Source: Effusibacillus dendaii (GTDB lineage: Bacteria; Bacillota; Bacilli; Tumebacillales; Effusibacillaceae). From it: a stretch of 64,000 nt of DNA. Location: the NCBI RefSeq assembly GCF_015097055.1, contig NZ_AP023366.1, forward strand, positions 1,860,001 through 1,924,000, written 5' to 3'. This document shows positions 17,178 through 27,638 of this stretch, piece by piece. A program made the translations under genes and the position numbers. The number at the start of each line of letters is the position of its first letter. The first letter of the stretch is position 1. Below the pieces are notes generated by a model. The model ran no database searches, had not been told where the DNA came from, and saw nothing but the letters and a program-made list of their open reading frames with translations.

Positions 17178-18179
17178 TTACAATGCGCACTTTTCAATTT
17201 CAAAACCGAGATCCTCAATCATTTGCCAGTCGGCCACCGGCTCCTGTCCGGCTGTGGTTAAATAATCGCCGACAAAAATCGAATTGGCCGCATAAAGTCC
17301 CATCACCTGCAGATGACGAAGATTCACTTCCCGGCCTCCCGCAATCCGGATTTCCTTGGAAGGATTGACGAACCGCATCATGGCAAGCAGTTTCAAACAC
17401 TTGCGCGGATTCAACTCACGCACTCCTTGAAGCGGGGTTCCGTCAATCGGATTCAGAAAATTGACCGGGATCGAATCGGCATCCAGTTCCCGCAGGGAAA
17501 ACGCCACCTCAACCGCCTCCTGGTCGCTTTCTTTCATGCCAAAAATCGCGCCGGAACAGGGAGAAATCCCCGACTCTTTCACCTTCTGGACCGTATCTAC
17601 ACGGTCTTCGTATGTATGTGTCGAGGTAATGTTAGCGTAATTTTCAGCGCTTGTATTTAAATTGTGATTGTATCGATGAACACCGGCGGCAGCCAGTTTC
17701 TCTGCATGTTCTTGATTAAGAAATCCCAGGCAGCAGCAAATTTTCAAGTCGGTCGTTGCCCGAATTTCTTTCACCGCTTCAATCACGTGATCGATCTCTT
17801 TGTCCGTCGGACGACGGCCCGATGCGACAATGCAGTATGTGCCCGCTTGCCGGCGAATCGCTTCCTGCGCGCCGTCCAATATACTTTCCTTTGTAAGCCA
17901 CGCGTATTTGTCGATTGGCGCTTCCGACACGACCGATTGCGAGCAGTAGCCGCAATCTTCCGGGCACAAACCGCTTTTTGCGTTAATGATCATATTCAGC
18001 TTCACTTTTTTCCCGTAGTAGTGATGCCGAAGCACATAGGCCCCTTGCAGAATTTCAAGAATTTCCTGATCATCCGCCTGCACAATCGCAAGCGCCTCTT
18101 CTTTGGTTACCGGCTCTCCATCTAATACGCGGTTCGCAAGTGCTTTCCAATCCGTTTTTGCTGCAACCGTTTGCGTCAT
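17178..18179 (-). CDS. bioB: Biotin synthase
   Basis: A 333-residue radical-SAM enzyme that inserts sulfur into dethiobiotin, the last step of biotin synthesis. The radical-SAM motif is CPEDCGYC (CxxxCxxC) within KSGLCPEDCGYCSQS; CSGAIFGMKES, HRYNHNLNTS and IPVNFLNPIDGTPL are the other family blocks. ATG 18179 follows AAGGGGGAG; longer frames to 18266 add non-family residues. It is the last gene of bioA-bioF-bioD-bioB and lies 19 bases after bioD. Confidence 0.97.
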   Translation of the reverse strand: MTQTVAAKTDWKALANRVLDGEPVTKEEALAIVQADDQEILEILQGAYVLRHHYYGKKVKLNMIINAKSGLCPEDCGYCSQSVVSEAPIDKYAWLTKESILDGAQEAIRRQAGTYCIVASGRRPTDKEIDHVIEAVKEIRATTDLKICCCLGFLNQEHAEKLAAAGVHRYNHNLNTSAENYANITSTHTYEDRVDTVQKVKESGISPCSGAIFGMKESDQEAVEVAFSLRELDADSIPVNFLNPIDGTPLQGVRELNPRKCLKLLAMMRFVNPSKEIRIAGGREVNLRHLQVMGLYAANSIFVGDYLTTAGQEPVADWQMIEDLGFEIEKCAL

Positions 18180-18198
18180 TCTAACTCCCCCTTGTATT

Positions 18199-18921
<723 letters not shown>

Positions 18922-18954
18922 TCAACTCGCTGCTGTTCCTAACCGCCCCTCTCA

Positions 18955-20148
18955 TCACAACAGACCCACCCGCCTTCCTGCCGCTGCAAATGCATGCAGC
19001 AGACAATCCACATCCGCATCAGTGTGAGAAGCCATCACAGTCAAACGAATGCGGGATGAGCCTGATGGAACTGTCGGCGGGCGAATCGCGGGAGCAAACA
19101 CACCCTCACGTTCCAATTCACCCGCCATCCGAACCGCAGTTTCTGCGTCTCCGATCAGAACCGGAATAATCGGTGTGTTTCCCTTCATTACACGACAGCC
19201 GAGCTCCTCTAACCCACTCCGGACCCGGGTTGCCAGTCGACAGAGATGTACACGTCGTTCCGGCTCCGATTCAATAATTCGCAATGCGCACGAAGCGGCC
19301 GCGATTACGGCAGGCGGCAGGGCGGTGGAATAAATAAACGGCCGCGCCCGGTTGCGCAGCAAGTCAATTAACTCGGCTGAACCGGCGATATAACCGCCTT
19401 CCGCTGCAATCGATTTGGAGAGTGTTCCCATTTGAATCATTACCTGCTTCGAAAGGCCGAAATAATCCGCTGTCCCGCTTCCCCTTTCGCCTAATACACC
19501 GGTTGCATGCGCATCATCCACCATCACCCACGCATCAAACTGTTCCGCCAGGCGAACAATTTCCGGAAGCGGCGCAATATCGCCATCCATTGAGAAAACC
19601 CCGTCTGTCACAATCAATCGGCGCCGATAACGGCTGCTGTTGGCAAGTTTCGATTGCAGATCCGCCATATCGGCATGCCGGTACACGACCGTTTGGGCTC
19701 GCGACAGGCGGCAGCCATCAATGATGCTCGCATGGTTCCATTCGTCTGAGAAAATGATGTCAGATTCACCAGCAAGCGCCGTCAATGCAGCCAGATTTGC
19801 CATGTATCCAGTGTTGAACACGATCGCGGCCTGCTGATTTTTAAAACCTGCAATTTGCTTTTCCAACTGCTCATGCAATATAAAATTTCCTGTCGTTAAG
19901 CGGGAACCGGAACTCCCTGTGCCAAATGTACGCAGGGCAATGACGGATGCTTCAATCATACGAGGATCATCGCTCAAACCCAGGTAGTTGTTGGACGCAA
20001 ACATCAGAAGCGGTTTGCCCTCCACCGTAACCGTTCGAGACGATGCGCTGTCCATTCGCCTCAGTTGGCGATACAACCCTTTCCTCTGTATCTCGTTCAA
20101 TTCCGCACTCAATTGTTCCGCATAACGTTCGGCCTGTATCGTCTCCAT
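18955..20148 (-). CDS. bioF: 8-amino-7-oxononanoate synthase
   Basis: A 397-residue PLP enzyme of the alpha-oxoamine synthase family that condenses pimeloyl thioester with alanine. Visible landmarks are FASNNYLGLSDDPRM, GTGSSGSRLTTGNFILHEQL, VDDAHATGVLGERGSG and GTLSKSIAAEGGY, in which the Lys forms the Schiff base. It begins one base after the bioA stop codon, so the two are translationally coupled. The preceding AGGGCT within bioA provides a modest ribosome binding site. Confidence 0.95.
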   Translation of the reverse strand: METIQAERYAEQLSAELNEIQRKGLYRQLRRMDSASSRTVTVEGKPLLMFASNNYLGLSDDPRMIEASVIALRTFGTGSSGSRLTTGNFILHEQLEKQIAGFKNQQAAIVFNTGYMANLAALTALAGESDIIFSDEWNHASIIDGCRLSRAQTVVYRHADMADLQSKLANSSRYRRRLIVTDGVFSMDGDIAPLPEIVRLAEQFDAWVMVDDAHATGVLGERGSGTADYFGLSKQVMIQMGTLSKSIAAEGGYIAGSAELIDLLRNRARPFIYSTALPPAVIAAASCALRIIESEPERRVHLCRLATRVRSGLEELGCRVMKGNTPIIPVLIGDAETAVRMAGELEREGVFAPAIRPPTVPSGSSRIRLTVMASHTDADVDCLLHAFAAAGRRVGLL

Positions 20149-20149
20149 A

Positions 20150-21490
20150 TCAGCCCTCCGTTACATCTGCAATCGCCTGCTCCAGAATTCGCAGCATGTC
20201 TTCCAGTTCCTCGTAAGTGGAGGAAAGCGGCGGCATAAACACCACTACATTGCCAAGCGGGCGAAGCAGCATGCCGAGTCCTCTGCTGCGGCGGCAGACC
20301 TGCGCACCCATTCGTTCTTCCGACGGAAATTCCTGTTTGCTGGCTTTGTCTTTGACCAGTTCAATGCCGATCATAAGTCCCGCCTGACGGACATCCCCCA
20401 CATGGAGGCGCTGATGGAGCGCTGCCAACCGCTTGCTGACATACTTTGCTTTTTCGGCCGTTTGGCAGACCAAATCCTGTTCTTTAAAAAGCCTGAGATT
20501 GGCCAATGCAACGGCGCATGCCAACTGGTTTCCGGTGTAGGAATGACCGTGGAAAAACGTTTGCTTGTAATCGCCCAGGAACGCATCGTAAATCTGATCG
20601 GTAGCCAACGTAGCGGCTAACGGCAGATAGCCGCCGGTAATGCCTTTTGCGACCGTCATCAAATCAGGTGTAACCCCATCATGTTCGCAGGCAAACATTT
20701 TTCCCGTCCGGCCAAAACCGACCGCCACTTCATCCGCAATCAACAGCACATTGTAACGGTCACAAAGCTCCCGCAGCGATCGCATATACCCTTTTGGCAT
20801 GACAATGATTCCACTTGCCCCCTGAACGACAGGCTCAACGATCAGTGCGGCAATTTGCTCCGCATGTTTTTGCAAAATCGCCTCTGTCTCGGCGAGACAC
20901 ATTTCCGCACAGCGTTCCCCGTGCGGACTCCGATACCGGTAAGGATACGGCGCTTTAAAAGCGCCAAACAGCAGCGATGAGTAAGCTTTGTGATAAAGAT
21001 CTATCGCGCCGACCGACACCGCCCCAATCGTGTCTCCGTGGTACGCTTCCTGCATCGTGACAAATTTTGTTTTCGCTGGCTTGCCTCTATGCTGCCAGTA
21101 TTGAAACGCCATCTTGACGGCAATTTCAACGGAAGTCGCGCCATTATCCGAATAAAACACTTTGTTTAATCCTGGCGGGCTGATCTCGACCAGCTGTTCC
21201 GCCAGCAAAATAGCCGGCACATTCGACATTCCAAGCAGCGTGGAATGGGCAATCTGTTTCAACTGCTGTTCAATCGCCTGATCCAATTCAGCCACCCGGT
21301 GCCCATGTACATTCAACCAGATGGACGAAACCCCATCCCAATATTCGTTCCCTTTCACATCGCGCAGCTTTCTGCCGGAGCCACTCACGATAATGACCGG
21401 ATCCTCTTCTCCGTACTCCTTCATCTGTGTAAACGGATGCCAGACATACCGCTTGTCCTTCTCGGCCAATGTTTCATACGAATACTCCAT
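20150..21490 (-). CDS. bioA: Adenosylmethionine-8-amino-7-oxononanoate aminotransferase
   Basis: A 446-residue class III aminotransferase that makes 7,8-diaminopelargonate. The N-terminal [10 protein letters not shown] segment is diagnostic of BioA. The cofactor region is [19 protein letters not shown] and the PLP lysine lies in [18 protein letters not shown]. The C-terminal [20 protein letters not shown] also fits. It is the first gene of the operon, 20 bases downstream of a BirA operator. The operon lacks bioW, bioI, bioC or bioH, so pimeloyl thioester must come from genes elsewhere. Confidence 0.96.
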   Translation of the reverse strand: MEYSYETLAEKDKRYVWHPFTQMKEYGEEDPVIIVSGSGRKLRDVKGNEYWDGVSSIWLNVHGHRVAELDQAIEQQLKQIAHSTLLGMSNVPAILLAEQLVEISPPGLNKVFYSDNGATSVEIAVKMAFQYWQHRGKPAKTKFVTMQEAYHGDTIGAVSVGAIDLYHKAYSSLLFGAFKAPYPYRYRSPHGERCAEMCLAETEAILQKHAEQIAALIVEPVVQGASGIIVMPKGYMRSLRELCDRYNVLLIADEVAVGFGRTGKMFACEHDGVTPDLMTVAKGITGGYLPLAATLATDQIYDAFLGDYKQTFFHGHSYTGNQLACAVALANLRLFKEQDLVCQTAEKAKYVSKRLAALHQRLHVGDVRQAGLMIGIELVKDKASKQEFPSEERMGAQVCRRSRGLGMLLRPLGNVVVFMPPLSSTYEELEDMLRILEQAIADVTEG

Positions 21491-21510
21491 TGACTTCCCT
21501 CCAGCCGGTA

Positions 21511-21544
21511 ATTGTTAACCATATTATTATATATGGTTAACAAT
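21511..21544. promoter_or_regulatory. BirA (biotin repressor) operator
   Basis: ATTGTTAACC (21511-21520) and GGTTAACAAT (21535-21544) form a perfect inverted repeat with a 14-base AT-rich centre, the classical BirA box. It lies just upstream of bioA. BirA with biotinyl-5'-AMP should repress the operon. Confidence 0.93.
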
Positions 21545-21609
21545 TTGATCATATCACCGGTATGTTTCCTGTCGCAAGAAAAATTTGCCACTTTCTCAGT
21601 TGCCCCGAT

Positions 21610-22416
21610 TTACAAAAGCAGCAATTTTTCTAACATCCTGGCGATCCCGTCATTTTCATTCGTGTCTGCAATCTGATCGGCCACCTCTTTCAAAATCGGG
21701 TTGGCATTCCCCATGGCAACGCCGACCCCCGCCCATTTGATCATCTCCAGGTCATTTCCTTCATCCCCAAACGCAATGACGTCCTGACGTTCAAATCCAA
21801 GAACAGATGCCAATGTCATTAACCCTGTCGCTTTTGAAATGCCCGCCTTGGTGATTTCAATCACATGAAAAGGCTCGGCACTCCAATACCGGTGTGCCAC
21901 CATCCCGTGGAACTGTTTGTTTATCCTCGCACGCAGAGCGGTAATCACTTCTTCGCTGGAGTGGACCATCATACTGGTCGGGTGGTCGATCAAAAACGTT
22001 TCAATCTCCCCCAATCCTGTTGGCGGCGTTCCGTCTCCAAAAAAACGGAGAAGCGCATCCACTTTTTTCGCATAATAACGATCCTCCACTTCCACCAACA
22101 CATTTTCCACTTCAAAAACCTGACACTGGTGCAGAATTTCCAGCGCAATCTGGCGATCCATCGGAAAATGAAACTCACTTTTGCGGGTAAACGGGTTGTG
22201 AATCAGCGCGCCGTTAAAATTGATCATCAGGCTGGTTAACCCTAATTCCTCGTGATACGGACGGCTGCTGCGGGGCGGACGACCGGTCGCAATCACCACT
22301 TCGTGTCCCAGATCGGTCACTTTTTTCAGGATCGTTTTGGTACTGTCCAGAATCTTTTTTTCGTTTGTCAACATCGTTCCATCCAGATCGATGGCAATTA
22401 AACGCCGCCTTGTCAT
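21610..22416 (-). CDS. Cof-type HAD-superfamily phosphatase
   Basis: A 268-residue HAD IIB (Cof) hydrolase. Motif I is IAIDLDGTML near residue 8, with the nucleophile and acid Asp residues. Motif II is the TGR triad in VVIATGRPPRSS, the motif III lysine lies in ITKAGISKATGL, and motif IV is FGDEGNDLEMIKWAG. The alpha/beta cap lies between motifs II and III. Such enzymes dephosphorylate sugar phosphates, PLP or FMN-type substrates; this one cannot be told. It stands alone between bioA and lepB and is divergent from lepB. Confidence 0.88.
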   Translation of the reverse strand: MTRRRLIAIDLDGTMLTNEKKILDSTKTILKKVTDLGHEVVIATGRPPRSSRPYHEELGLTSLMINFNGALIHNPFTRKSEFHFPMDRQIALEILHQCQVFEVENVLVEVEDRYYAKKVDALLRFFGDGTPPTGLGEIETFLIDHPTSMMVHSSEEVITALRARINKQFHGMVAHRYWSAEPFHVIEITKAGISKATGLMTLASVLGFERQDVIAFGDEGNDLEMIKWAGVGVAMGNANPILKEVADQIADTNENDGIARMLEKLLLL

Positions 22417-22495
22417 CCTTGCATGCTCCTTCGGTCGGTTGAATTTCCAACAATGTACCTTTCAAAATCATGGGAGTCAAGCACCCGCTTTAATG

Positions 22496-22524
22496 TTGTT
22501 GAAATAAATGCGAGTTACTATAAT
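22496..22524 (+). promoter_or_regulatory. Sigma-A promoter of lepB
   Basis: TTGTTG (22496-22501) and TATAAT (22519-22524) are separated by 17 bases. The -10 box ends 29 bases before the lepB ATG. Confidence 0.8.
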
Positions 22525-22553
22525 GTGAAAGTGAAAAGAAAAAGAGGTGGACT

Positions 22554-23105
22554 ATGAAATCGCTAAAAGAGACAATCAGCTGGATCGGAACCCTTGCAAC
22601 GGCTGTGGCGTTATCCGTATTGATCAGCGCATTTGTATTCCAGCCTACTAAGGTTCTGGGAAGTTCCATGGAGCCTACCCTGCAAAATAACGAATATATC
22701 TTTATTTCCAAGCTCCCCCATACGTTGAAATCAGAACCCGATTACGGCGACATTGTAATTATTGACAGTCGGATAGACCGCACCCGCACCGTAAAAGATG
22801 ATATAGTGGAGAGCCCGTTTTTCAACCTGGTAACCGGGCACACAGACCATGACACCTGGGTGAAAAGAGTGATTGGAAAGCCCGGCGACGTTCTGGAATT
22901 CAGGGATCATAAAGTGTATCGAAACGGAACGGCGCTGAACGAACCTTATCTGAAAGAAACGATGAACTATTCCACAAATCAAAAAATCACGGTTCCCGCC
23001 GACCATATTTTTGTCATGGGGGATAATCGCAATTACAGCAAGGACAGTCGTATGATCGGTTCTATACCGCTTGACCACGTTTTAGGAAAAATGGTGATCA
23101 AATAA
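22554..23105 (+). CDS. lepB: Type I signal peptidase
   Basis: A 183-residue SipS-type signal peptidase with one N-terminal membrane anchor (about residues 9-29). The catalytic Ser is in GSSMEPTL (Ser38), the general-base Lys is in WVKRVIGKPGD, and box E is VMGDNRNYSKDSR. It cleaves signal peptides on the outer face of the membrane. ATG follows AAAGAGGTGG. A strong promoter and a terminator frame it as a single gene. The size is typical of Gram-positive P-type peptidases. Confidence 0.95.
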   Translation: MKSLKETISWIGTLATAVALSVLISAFVFQPTKVLGSSMEPTLQNNEYIFISKLPHTLKSEPDYGDIVIIDSRIDRTRTVKDDIVESPFFNLVTGHTDHDTWVKRVIGKPGDVLEFRDHKVYRNGTALNEPYLKETMNYSTNQKITVPADHIFVMGDNRNYSKDSRMIGSIPLDHVLGKMVIK

Positions 23106-23130
23106 AATCCTGATCGGACGGACCCAGCTG

Positions 23131-23178
23131 AAAAGTCCCCTTGTCTCTACGTGAATGTAGAAAACAAGGGGACTTTTT
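23131..23178 (+). terminator. Terminator of lepB
   Basis: AAAAGTCCCCTTGT (23131-23144) pairs with ACAAGGGGACTTTT (23164-23177), giving a long stem ending in a T run. Confidence 0.9.
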
Positions 23179-23228
23179 AATGTTCAAAACACAAAAACCT
23201 GTGCCCTTTTAAGAAGGCCGATTATAAA

Positions 23229-23486
23229 TTATTCAGTTATAACCGTCTCCTCTGTATTTGCCTGTACGGCAGCCGACTGTGGATTTAGACCCACCAATTG
23301 CTGTTGAGCAAAAGCTACCAACTTCCGGGTAATGTGTCCTCCAATGGCGCCCGTATCACGGGTGGTCATCGTCCCCCAATAATCGTCAGCCGGAGTACTG
23401 ATTCCCAACTCTTCCGCCACTTCATACCGCATTTGATTCAATGCCTGGTTCGCTGCTCTTACGACGAGAAGATTCCTGCGTGCCAT
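23229..23486 (-). CDS. Alpha/beta-type small acid-soluble spore protein
   Basis: An 85-residue DNA-binding spore protein. It has the family core NQALNQMRYEVAEELGI, with the GPR protease site around the YEVAEELGI segment, and the C-terminal block GGHITRKLVAFAQQQL. ATG 23486 follows GGAGTG; the longer frame to 23543 adds residues foreign to the family. SASPs coat spore DNA and protect it from UV and heat. The tail QSAAVQANTEETVITE is longer and more acidic than usual. It is divergent from the RsfA-like gene. Confidence 0.95.
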   Translation of the reverse strand: MARRNLLVVRAANQALNQMRYEVAEELGISTPADDYWGTMTTRDTGAIGGHITRKLVAFAQQQLVGLNPQSAAVQANTEETVITE

Positions 23487-23634
23487 TTCGAACACTCCTT
23501 TCTGTTTGGTATAGGATAGTGTGTCGCCGGATACCCTCCACAATCCGTTGTAATGCGTGGAAAAAATAATGTATCAATCTTCCAGAATACGGACATAAAG
23601 ATAGTATAAATGGCTTTTTTGGAGGGATCTTGGT

Positions 23635-24186
23635 TTGGAGACAGTAGAGCGTTGGACAACGCGATCCGATGCATGGACATCTGACGACGACCAGAAATTG
23701 GCAGACATTGTGTTGCGACATATTCGGGAAGGAAGCACACAGCTTAACGCCTTCGTCGAAGCCGCCAACCTGTTAGGCCGAACGCCTGCAGCTTGCGGAT
23801 ACAGATGGAACGGTGTAGTTCGCCGGAATTTTGGGGAGGAAATTAAACTAGCCAAGCAGGAGAAAAAAAATCACATCTCCCTGCGAGGACATTTCTCCCG
23901 CCGCCGTGCATGGGTTCCCGATCTGGAGGATTCCTCCATTGAAGGAATTATTCGCGCCTTGAAACATCATGAACGGATGTATATGGAATTGCAGGAACGA
24001 AATCGTGATTTGCAGGATCGTATCACCTTATTGCAGCAAGATATCGAACAGTTGCAATATGAAAACCGGATGCTGCGGGAACGTGAATCTTCACTTCACA
24101 ACGGGGAACCATTGTCGGAAGACTCCAAAACTCTGTTGGCCATTATGGAGCGTGCACGCAAACTGCTGGAATCGGAAGGAAAATGA
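23635..24186 (+). CDS. RsfA-family (Myb/SANT-like) prespore transcription factor
   Basis: A 183-residue regulator. The N-terminal 60 residues (RSDAWTSDDDQKLADIVLRH, then AANLLGRTPAACGYRWNGVV) form a Myb-like DNA-binding domain as in RsfA/YlbO. Residues about 105-150 form a coiled coil (LQERNRDLQDRITLLQQDIE). RsfA adjusts sigma-F-dependent expression in the forespore of Bacillus. The start is TTG at 23635, eight bases after GGAGGG. It is divergent from the SASP gene, a target class of the forespore programme. Confidence 0.85.
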   Translation: METVERWTTRSDAWTSDDDQKLADIVLRHIREGSTQLNAFVEAANLLGRTPAACGYRWNGVVRRNFGEEIKLAKQEKKNHISLRGHFSRRRAWVPDLEDSSIEGIIRALKHHERMYMELQERNRDLQDRITLLQQDIEQLQYENRMLRERESSLHNGEPLSEDSKTLLAIMERARKLLESEGK

Positions 24187-24192
24187 AAATAA

Positions 24193-24252
24193 CAGGGCAG
24201 CCCCTTTTTACTAACGAACGTTCAAATTATCGTCGGCAAAAGAGGGCTGCTT
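24193..24252. terminator. Possible shared terminator between the rsfA-like gene and fabL
   Basis: GCAGCCCCTTTTT (about 24197-24209) can pair with AAAAGAGGGCTGC (24238-24250) across a 28-base loop between two converging genes. T runs outside the stem are short, so efficiency is uncertain. Confidence 0.4.
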
Positions 24253-24255
24253 TCG

Positions 24256-25020
<765 letters not shown>

Positions 25021-25050
25021 TTATAGCCTCCCTATGTATTTTTCCTGCGA

Positions 25051-25518
25051 TCAGGCAAACGGATGGTTTTGTTCCTCAATAGCACGGAGCAGGGCGGACA
25101 AGCCAGCTTCCGCCTTTGCTCTGACTTCCTCAGAATATCTCATTTTCAAGGCGTTTTCCTCAAATTCATCGCGATCCAATACCTTATAAGACCGGTCTGC
25201 ATACACATAGACATCGAGCTCGTAATCGATAAATGTAACCTGTCTCTTTTCCATGTCAACCGTTGGCGGTGCCGCCACGTTGCAGTACCACTCCACGCCA
25301 TCCGATTTTTTCAGGACAAATACATTATACCAATCGGTCGGATGAAAATAAGCGTCCACTTCATAATCGCTTGACCATACCGAACCGTCCAGATTTTGCA
25401 CCGGTGTTGCGGGTGGAATTCGCAGCCATAACGGATTCGTCGACTGGATGACTGCCTGCTGCCAACTGCGATGTTTCTGTCCATTATGTTTACATGCTTG
25501 AAGCGTAACAACTTGCAA
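25051..25518 (-). CDS. DUF402-family protein (nucleoside di/triphosphatase-like)
   Basis: A 155-residue DUF402 protein. Signature segments are LQACKHNGQKHRSWQQAV, YFHPTDWYNVFVLKKSDGVE, WYCNVAAPP, FIDYELDVYVYAD and LDRDEFEENALKM; the Asp/Glu residues of the last two bind divalent metal in the Ntdp nucleoside di- and triphosphatases. The start is taken as TTG at 25518, nine bases after AGGAGA; a GTG at 25527 lies too close to that site. The C terminus is shorter than in staphylococcal Ntdp. The neighbourhood with fabL resembles the Bacillus ygaC-fabL region. Confidence 0.8.
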   Translation of the reverse strand: MQVVTLQACKHNGQKHRSWQQAVIQSTNPLWLRIPPATPVQNLDGSVWSSDYEVDAYFHPTDWYNVFVLKKSDGVEWYCNVAAPPTVDMEKRQVTFIDYELDVYVYADRSYKVLDRDEFEENALKMRYSEEVRAKAEAGLSALLRAIEEQNHPFA

Positions 25519-25634
25519 GCGCTTCACTCTCCTGTCTAACCGCTTCAAATCCCATATTCTGGCTGATGATTTTCCCCTCCACATCTCTTAAACTAGTGAA
25601 TAGCTGACTATTTTTCGATACGGAGGTGTCTGAA

Positions 25635-26519
25635 TTGGTTTGGTTGATTGTTGGCGGACTTATACTTTTGATGCTTGTCTACTCTTATTTCAACACATTT
25701 CGAATGGTTTTGCGAGAAGTCGAACACACCATTCCACACAAAAGCGGTTTTGGCCCGCTGCGAATTCTGCAATTATCCGATCTGCATATGGAACGACAGT
25801 CAATCTCACCGCAGCGTCTGCGTAATCTGGCGCTTGCCACAAAGCCTGACCTGATCGTGTTGACAGGCGATTACTTGGATCGCTATCACAACATCGAAAA
25901 ATGCGTGGAGTATCTAAAAAGAGTGGTAACAGTAAACCCTAAATATGGCACCTATGTGGTTTTTGGCAACCACGACCATTATCTGGGCGAACGGATTTGC
26001 GAATTGCAAGCGGCGCTTGAAAAAATCGGCTGCCGCGTGCTTTGCAACGAGTCGGAAACGATTGAAACGGAAGGCGCCCCGCTCACCGTCATCGGGATCG
26101 ATGATCATTGCCTGGGAAAAAGCGATATTCCAAAATCTTACCAAAATGTTCCATCAGAAGGAATCCATCTAGTATTGGCGCATGATCCGAATACGATTCT
26201 GGCGATGAATGAATCGCATCCGGCTGACTATATTCTGTCAGGACATTTCCACGGCGGACAGTTTAATTTAATCCCCTATCTGCACCGCGTAATGGGTTTT
26301 GGTGAACTGCCGAAGCATGACATCCTCAAGGGGATGCACCGTGTCAACGGAAAAACGATTTACATTTCGGAAGGACTCGGCCAAAGCGGACTAAACGTCC
26401 GGCTTCGTTCGCGACCGGAAATCACACTTCACACATTGCGAACCGGTCGGCCAGACGTCGCTCCCGCTGCTGCAAAAACAAGTGAGACGTTTGCGCCTGC
26501 TTTAGATGGCGGGTACTAA
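25635..26519 (+). CDS. YkuE-type membrane-anchored metallophosphoesterase
   Basis: A 294-residue protein with one N-terminal membrane helix (VWLIVGGLILLMLVYSYF) followed by a calcineurin-like phosphoesterase domain. The metal motifs are LQLSDLHMER, VLTGDYLDRYH, VFGNHDHYLG, LVLAHDPN and LSGHFHGGQFN, all intact. Related YkuE proteins act at the membrane on lipid or cell-wall phosphates. The TTG at 25635, eight bases after GGAGG, is the likely start. The Ala/Pro-rich end (DVAPAAAKTSETFAPALDGG) is probably disordered. A terminator follows. Confidence 0.87.
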   Translation: MVWLIVGGLILLMLVYSYFNTFRMVLREVEHTIPHKSGFGPLRILQLSDLHMERQSISPQRLRNLALATKPDLIVLTGDYLDRYHNIEKCVEYLKRVVTVNPKYGTYVVFGNHDHYLGERICELQAALEKIGCRVLCNESETIETEGAPLTVIGIDDHCLGKSDIPKSYQNVPSEGIHLVLAHDPNTILAMNESHPADYILSGHFHGGQFNLIPYLHRVMGFGELPKHDILKGMHRVNGKTIYISEGLGQSGLNVRLRSRPEITLHTLRTGRPDVAPAAAKTSETFAPALDGGY

Positions 26520-26553
26520 GACAGATCTGATAATCTTAAATTGAGCTATTGCT

Positions 26554-26596
26554 AGGGGATATAATGTTGCATTATGCGCATATATCCTCTTTTTTC
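26554..26596 (+). terminator. Terminator of the metallophosphoesterase gene
   Basis: AGGGGATATA (26554-26563) pairs with TATATCCTCT (26581-26590), followed by TTTTTT. Confidence 0.75.
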
Positions 26597-26714
26597 ATAC
26601 ACATAAACTTTATGGTTCCCCTACTGTATAATACTTCTTATAACGAAACAGAGGGATGAAGCGCCAGCTATGTGATGGCCAGGGCAGGCAATATTCAGAG
26701 GAGGTATAGATAGC

Positions 26715-27039
26715 ATGAATGAAAAAATCGGTTTTATTGGGCTGGGCAACATGGGAAGTGTATGCGTCCACCATTATAGGTTCGGTTAGGACCTATGTAA
26801 AAGATGGAACCTGCTTTATCGGGAAGTTGATGGTGCACCCGGAATATCAGGGCAGAGGTATTGGTGCATCGTTGATGGCAGAAATTGAAAAAATTAGCGC
26901 GACTGCCAGGTACGAACTGTTCACCGGCAGTAAAAGCGAAAAAAATATTCGCTTTTACAAAAGATTAGGCTATCAGGTTTTTAAAAACCAGATAATCGGA
27001 AATGATCTGAGCCTGGTTTTTTTGGAAAAGACGTTTTAG
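26715..27039 (+). pseudogene. Chimeric remnant: proC 5' end joined to the 3' half of a GNAT acetyltransferase
   Basis: The ATG at 26715, behind an excellent AGAGGAGG, encodes MNEKIGFIGLGNMG, the unmistakable N terminus of a pyrroline-5-carboxylate reductase (ProC-like Rossmann loop), and then runs into a stop codon after about 22 codons. The next frame, without its own start signal, encodes TIIGSVRTYVKDG, then LMVHPEYQGRGIGASLMAEI (acetyl-CoA loop) and FYKRLGYQVFKN, the C-terminal two-thirds of a GNAT acetyltransferase. The two parts meet near 26760-26775. The ATG at 26719 opens the GNAT frame by chance and gives a 106-residue ORF, but its first 15 residues are shifted proC codons. A deletion fused the two genes. 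Confidence 0.75.
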
Positions 27040-27076
27040 TCAATCATTACGGCAACCATTTACTTTAATGCTATTG

Positions 27077-27117
27077 AAACCCGGAATCCCTCTAGAGTAT
27101 TGGGAACCCGGGTTTTT
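27077..27117 (+). terminator. Terminator after the GNAT remnant
   Basis: AAACCCGG (27077-27084) pairs with CCGGGTTT (27108-27115), with inner pairs of TCCC and GGGA, and is followed by a T run. Confidence 0.8.
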
Positions 27118-27119
27118 CT

Positions 27120-27470
27120 CGCAACAAACATCATTGGGTACTTTCAAATTCTCAGAGCTATCAAGAATAAATTTCCCTTGATACGCTCCTATGATAGATT
27201 TTTGAAACTTTTGCAGCGGATAGCGTAAAGACCACATTCTTATACTTAAAAGAGGAACTGTTTTCAACTTGTACCTCAGCAATAACATCAGAAGTATTTT
27301 TTAATTTTGAAATTGCGGGAAATCCCTCTGTTACGTCGCCGGATACATTAAATTACAGGAACATCTTGTTTGGCGCCTGCTGAGTGGTTATATAGAGAAA
27401 TAGCTGAAATTGAACTTGCAAAAAGACCCAATGCTACTATAGGAATAACTATTTTTCGTTTCCTTAACAT
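27120..27470 (-). pseudogene. Secreted protein gene, frameshifted remnant
   Basis: The minus strand from ATG 27470 reads MLRKRKIVIPIVALGLFASS and continues to a stop codon at 27348, a clear signal peptide or anchor. The next frame carries VSGDVTEGFPAISKLKNTSD and YKNVVFTLSAAKVSKIYH, and a third frame gives GAYQGKFILDSSENLKVP before the terminator region. Together they look like a small secreted protein with an Ig-like strand pattern, broken by at least two frameshifts and truncated at the C terminus. I do not recognise the family. Base composition is noticeably more AT-rich than in the neighbours. Confidence 0.55.
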
Positions 27471-27638
27471 TTCGCATCACTCCCCTGAAATTAATATTAA
27501 ACCAAAAATGAAACAAACCCATCCTGATTGTCAATTTCGTACGCAAATGGCTCACCGCAGTTTTGCAGTCGTACTCGACATCAACTTTTGGTAAAATAGT
27601 ATCCGTATGGAAAATGGGTGTCCGAAAGGAGTTCATGT

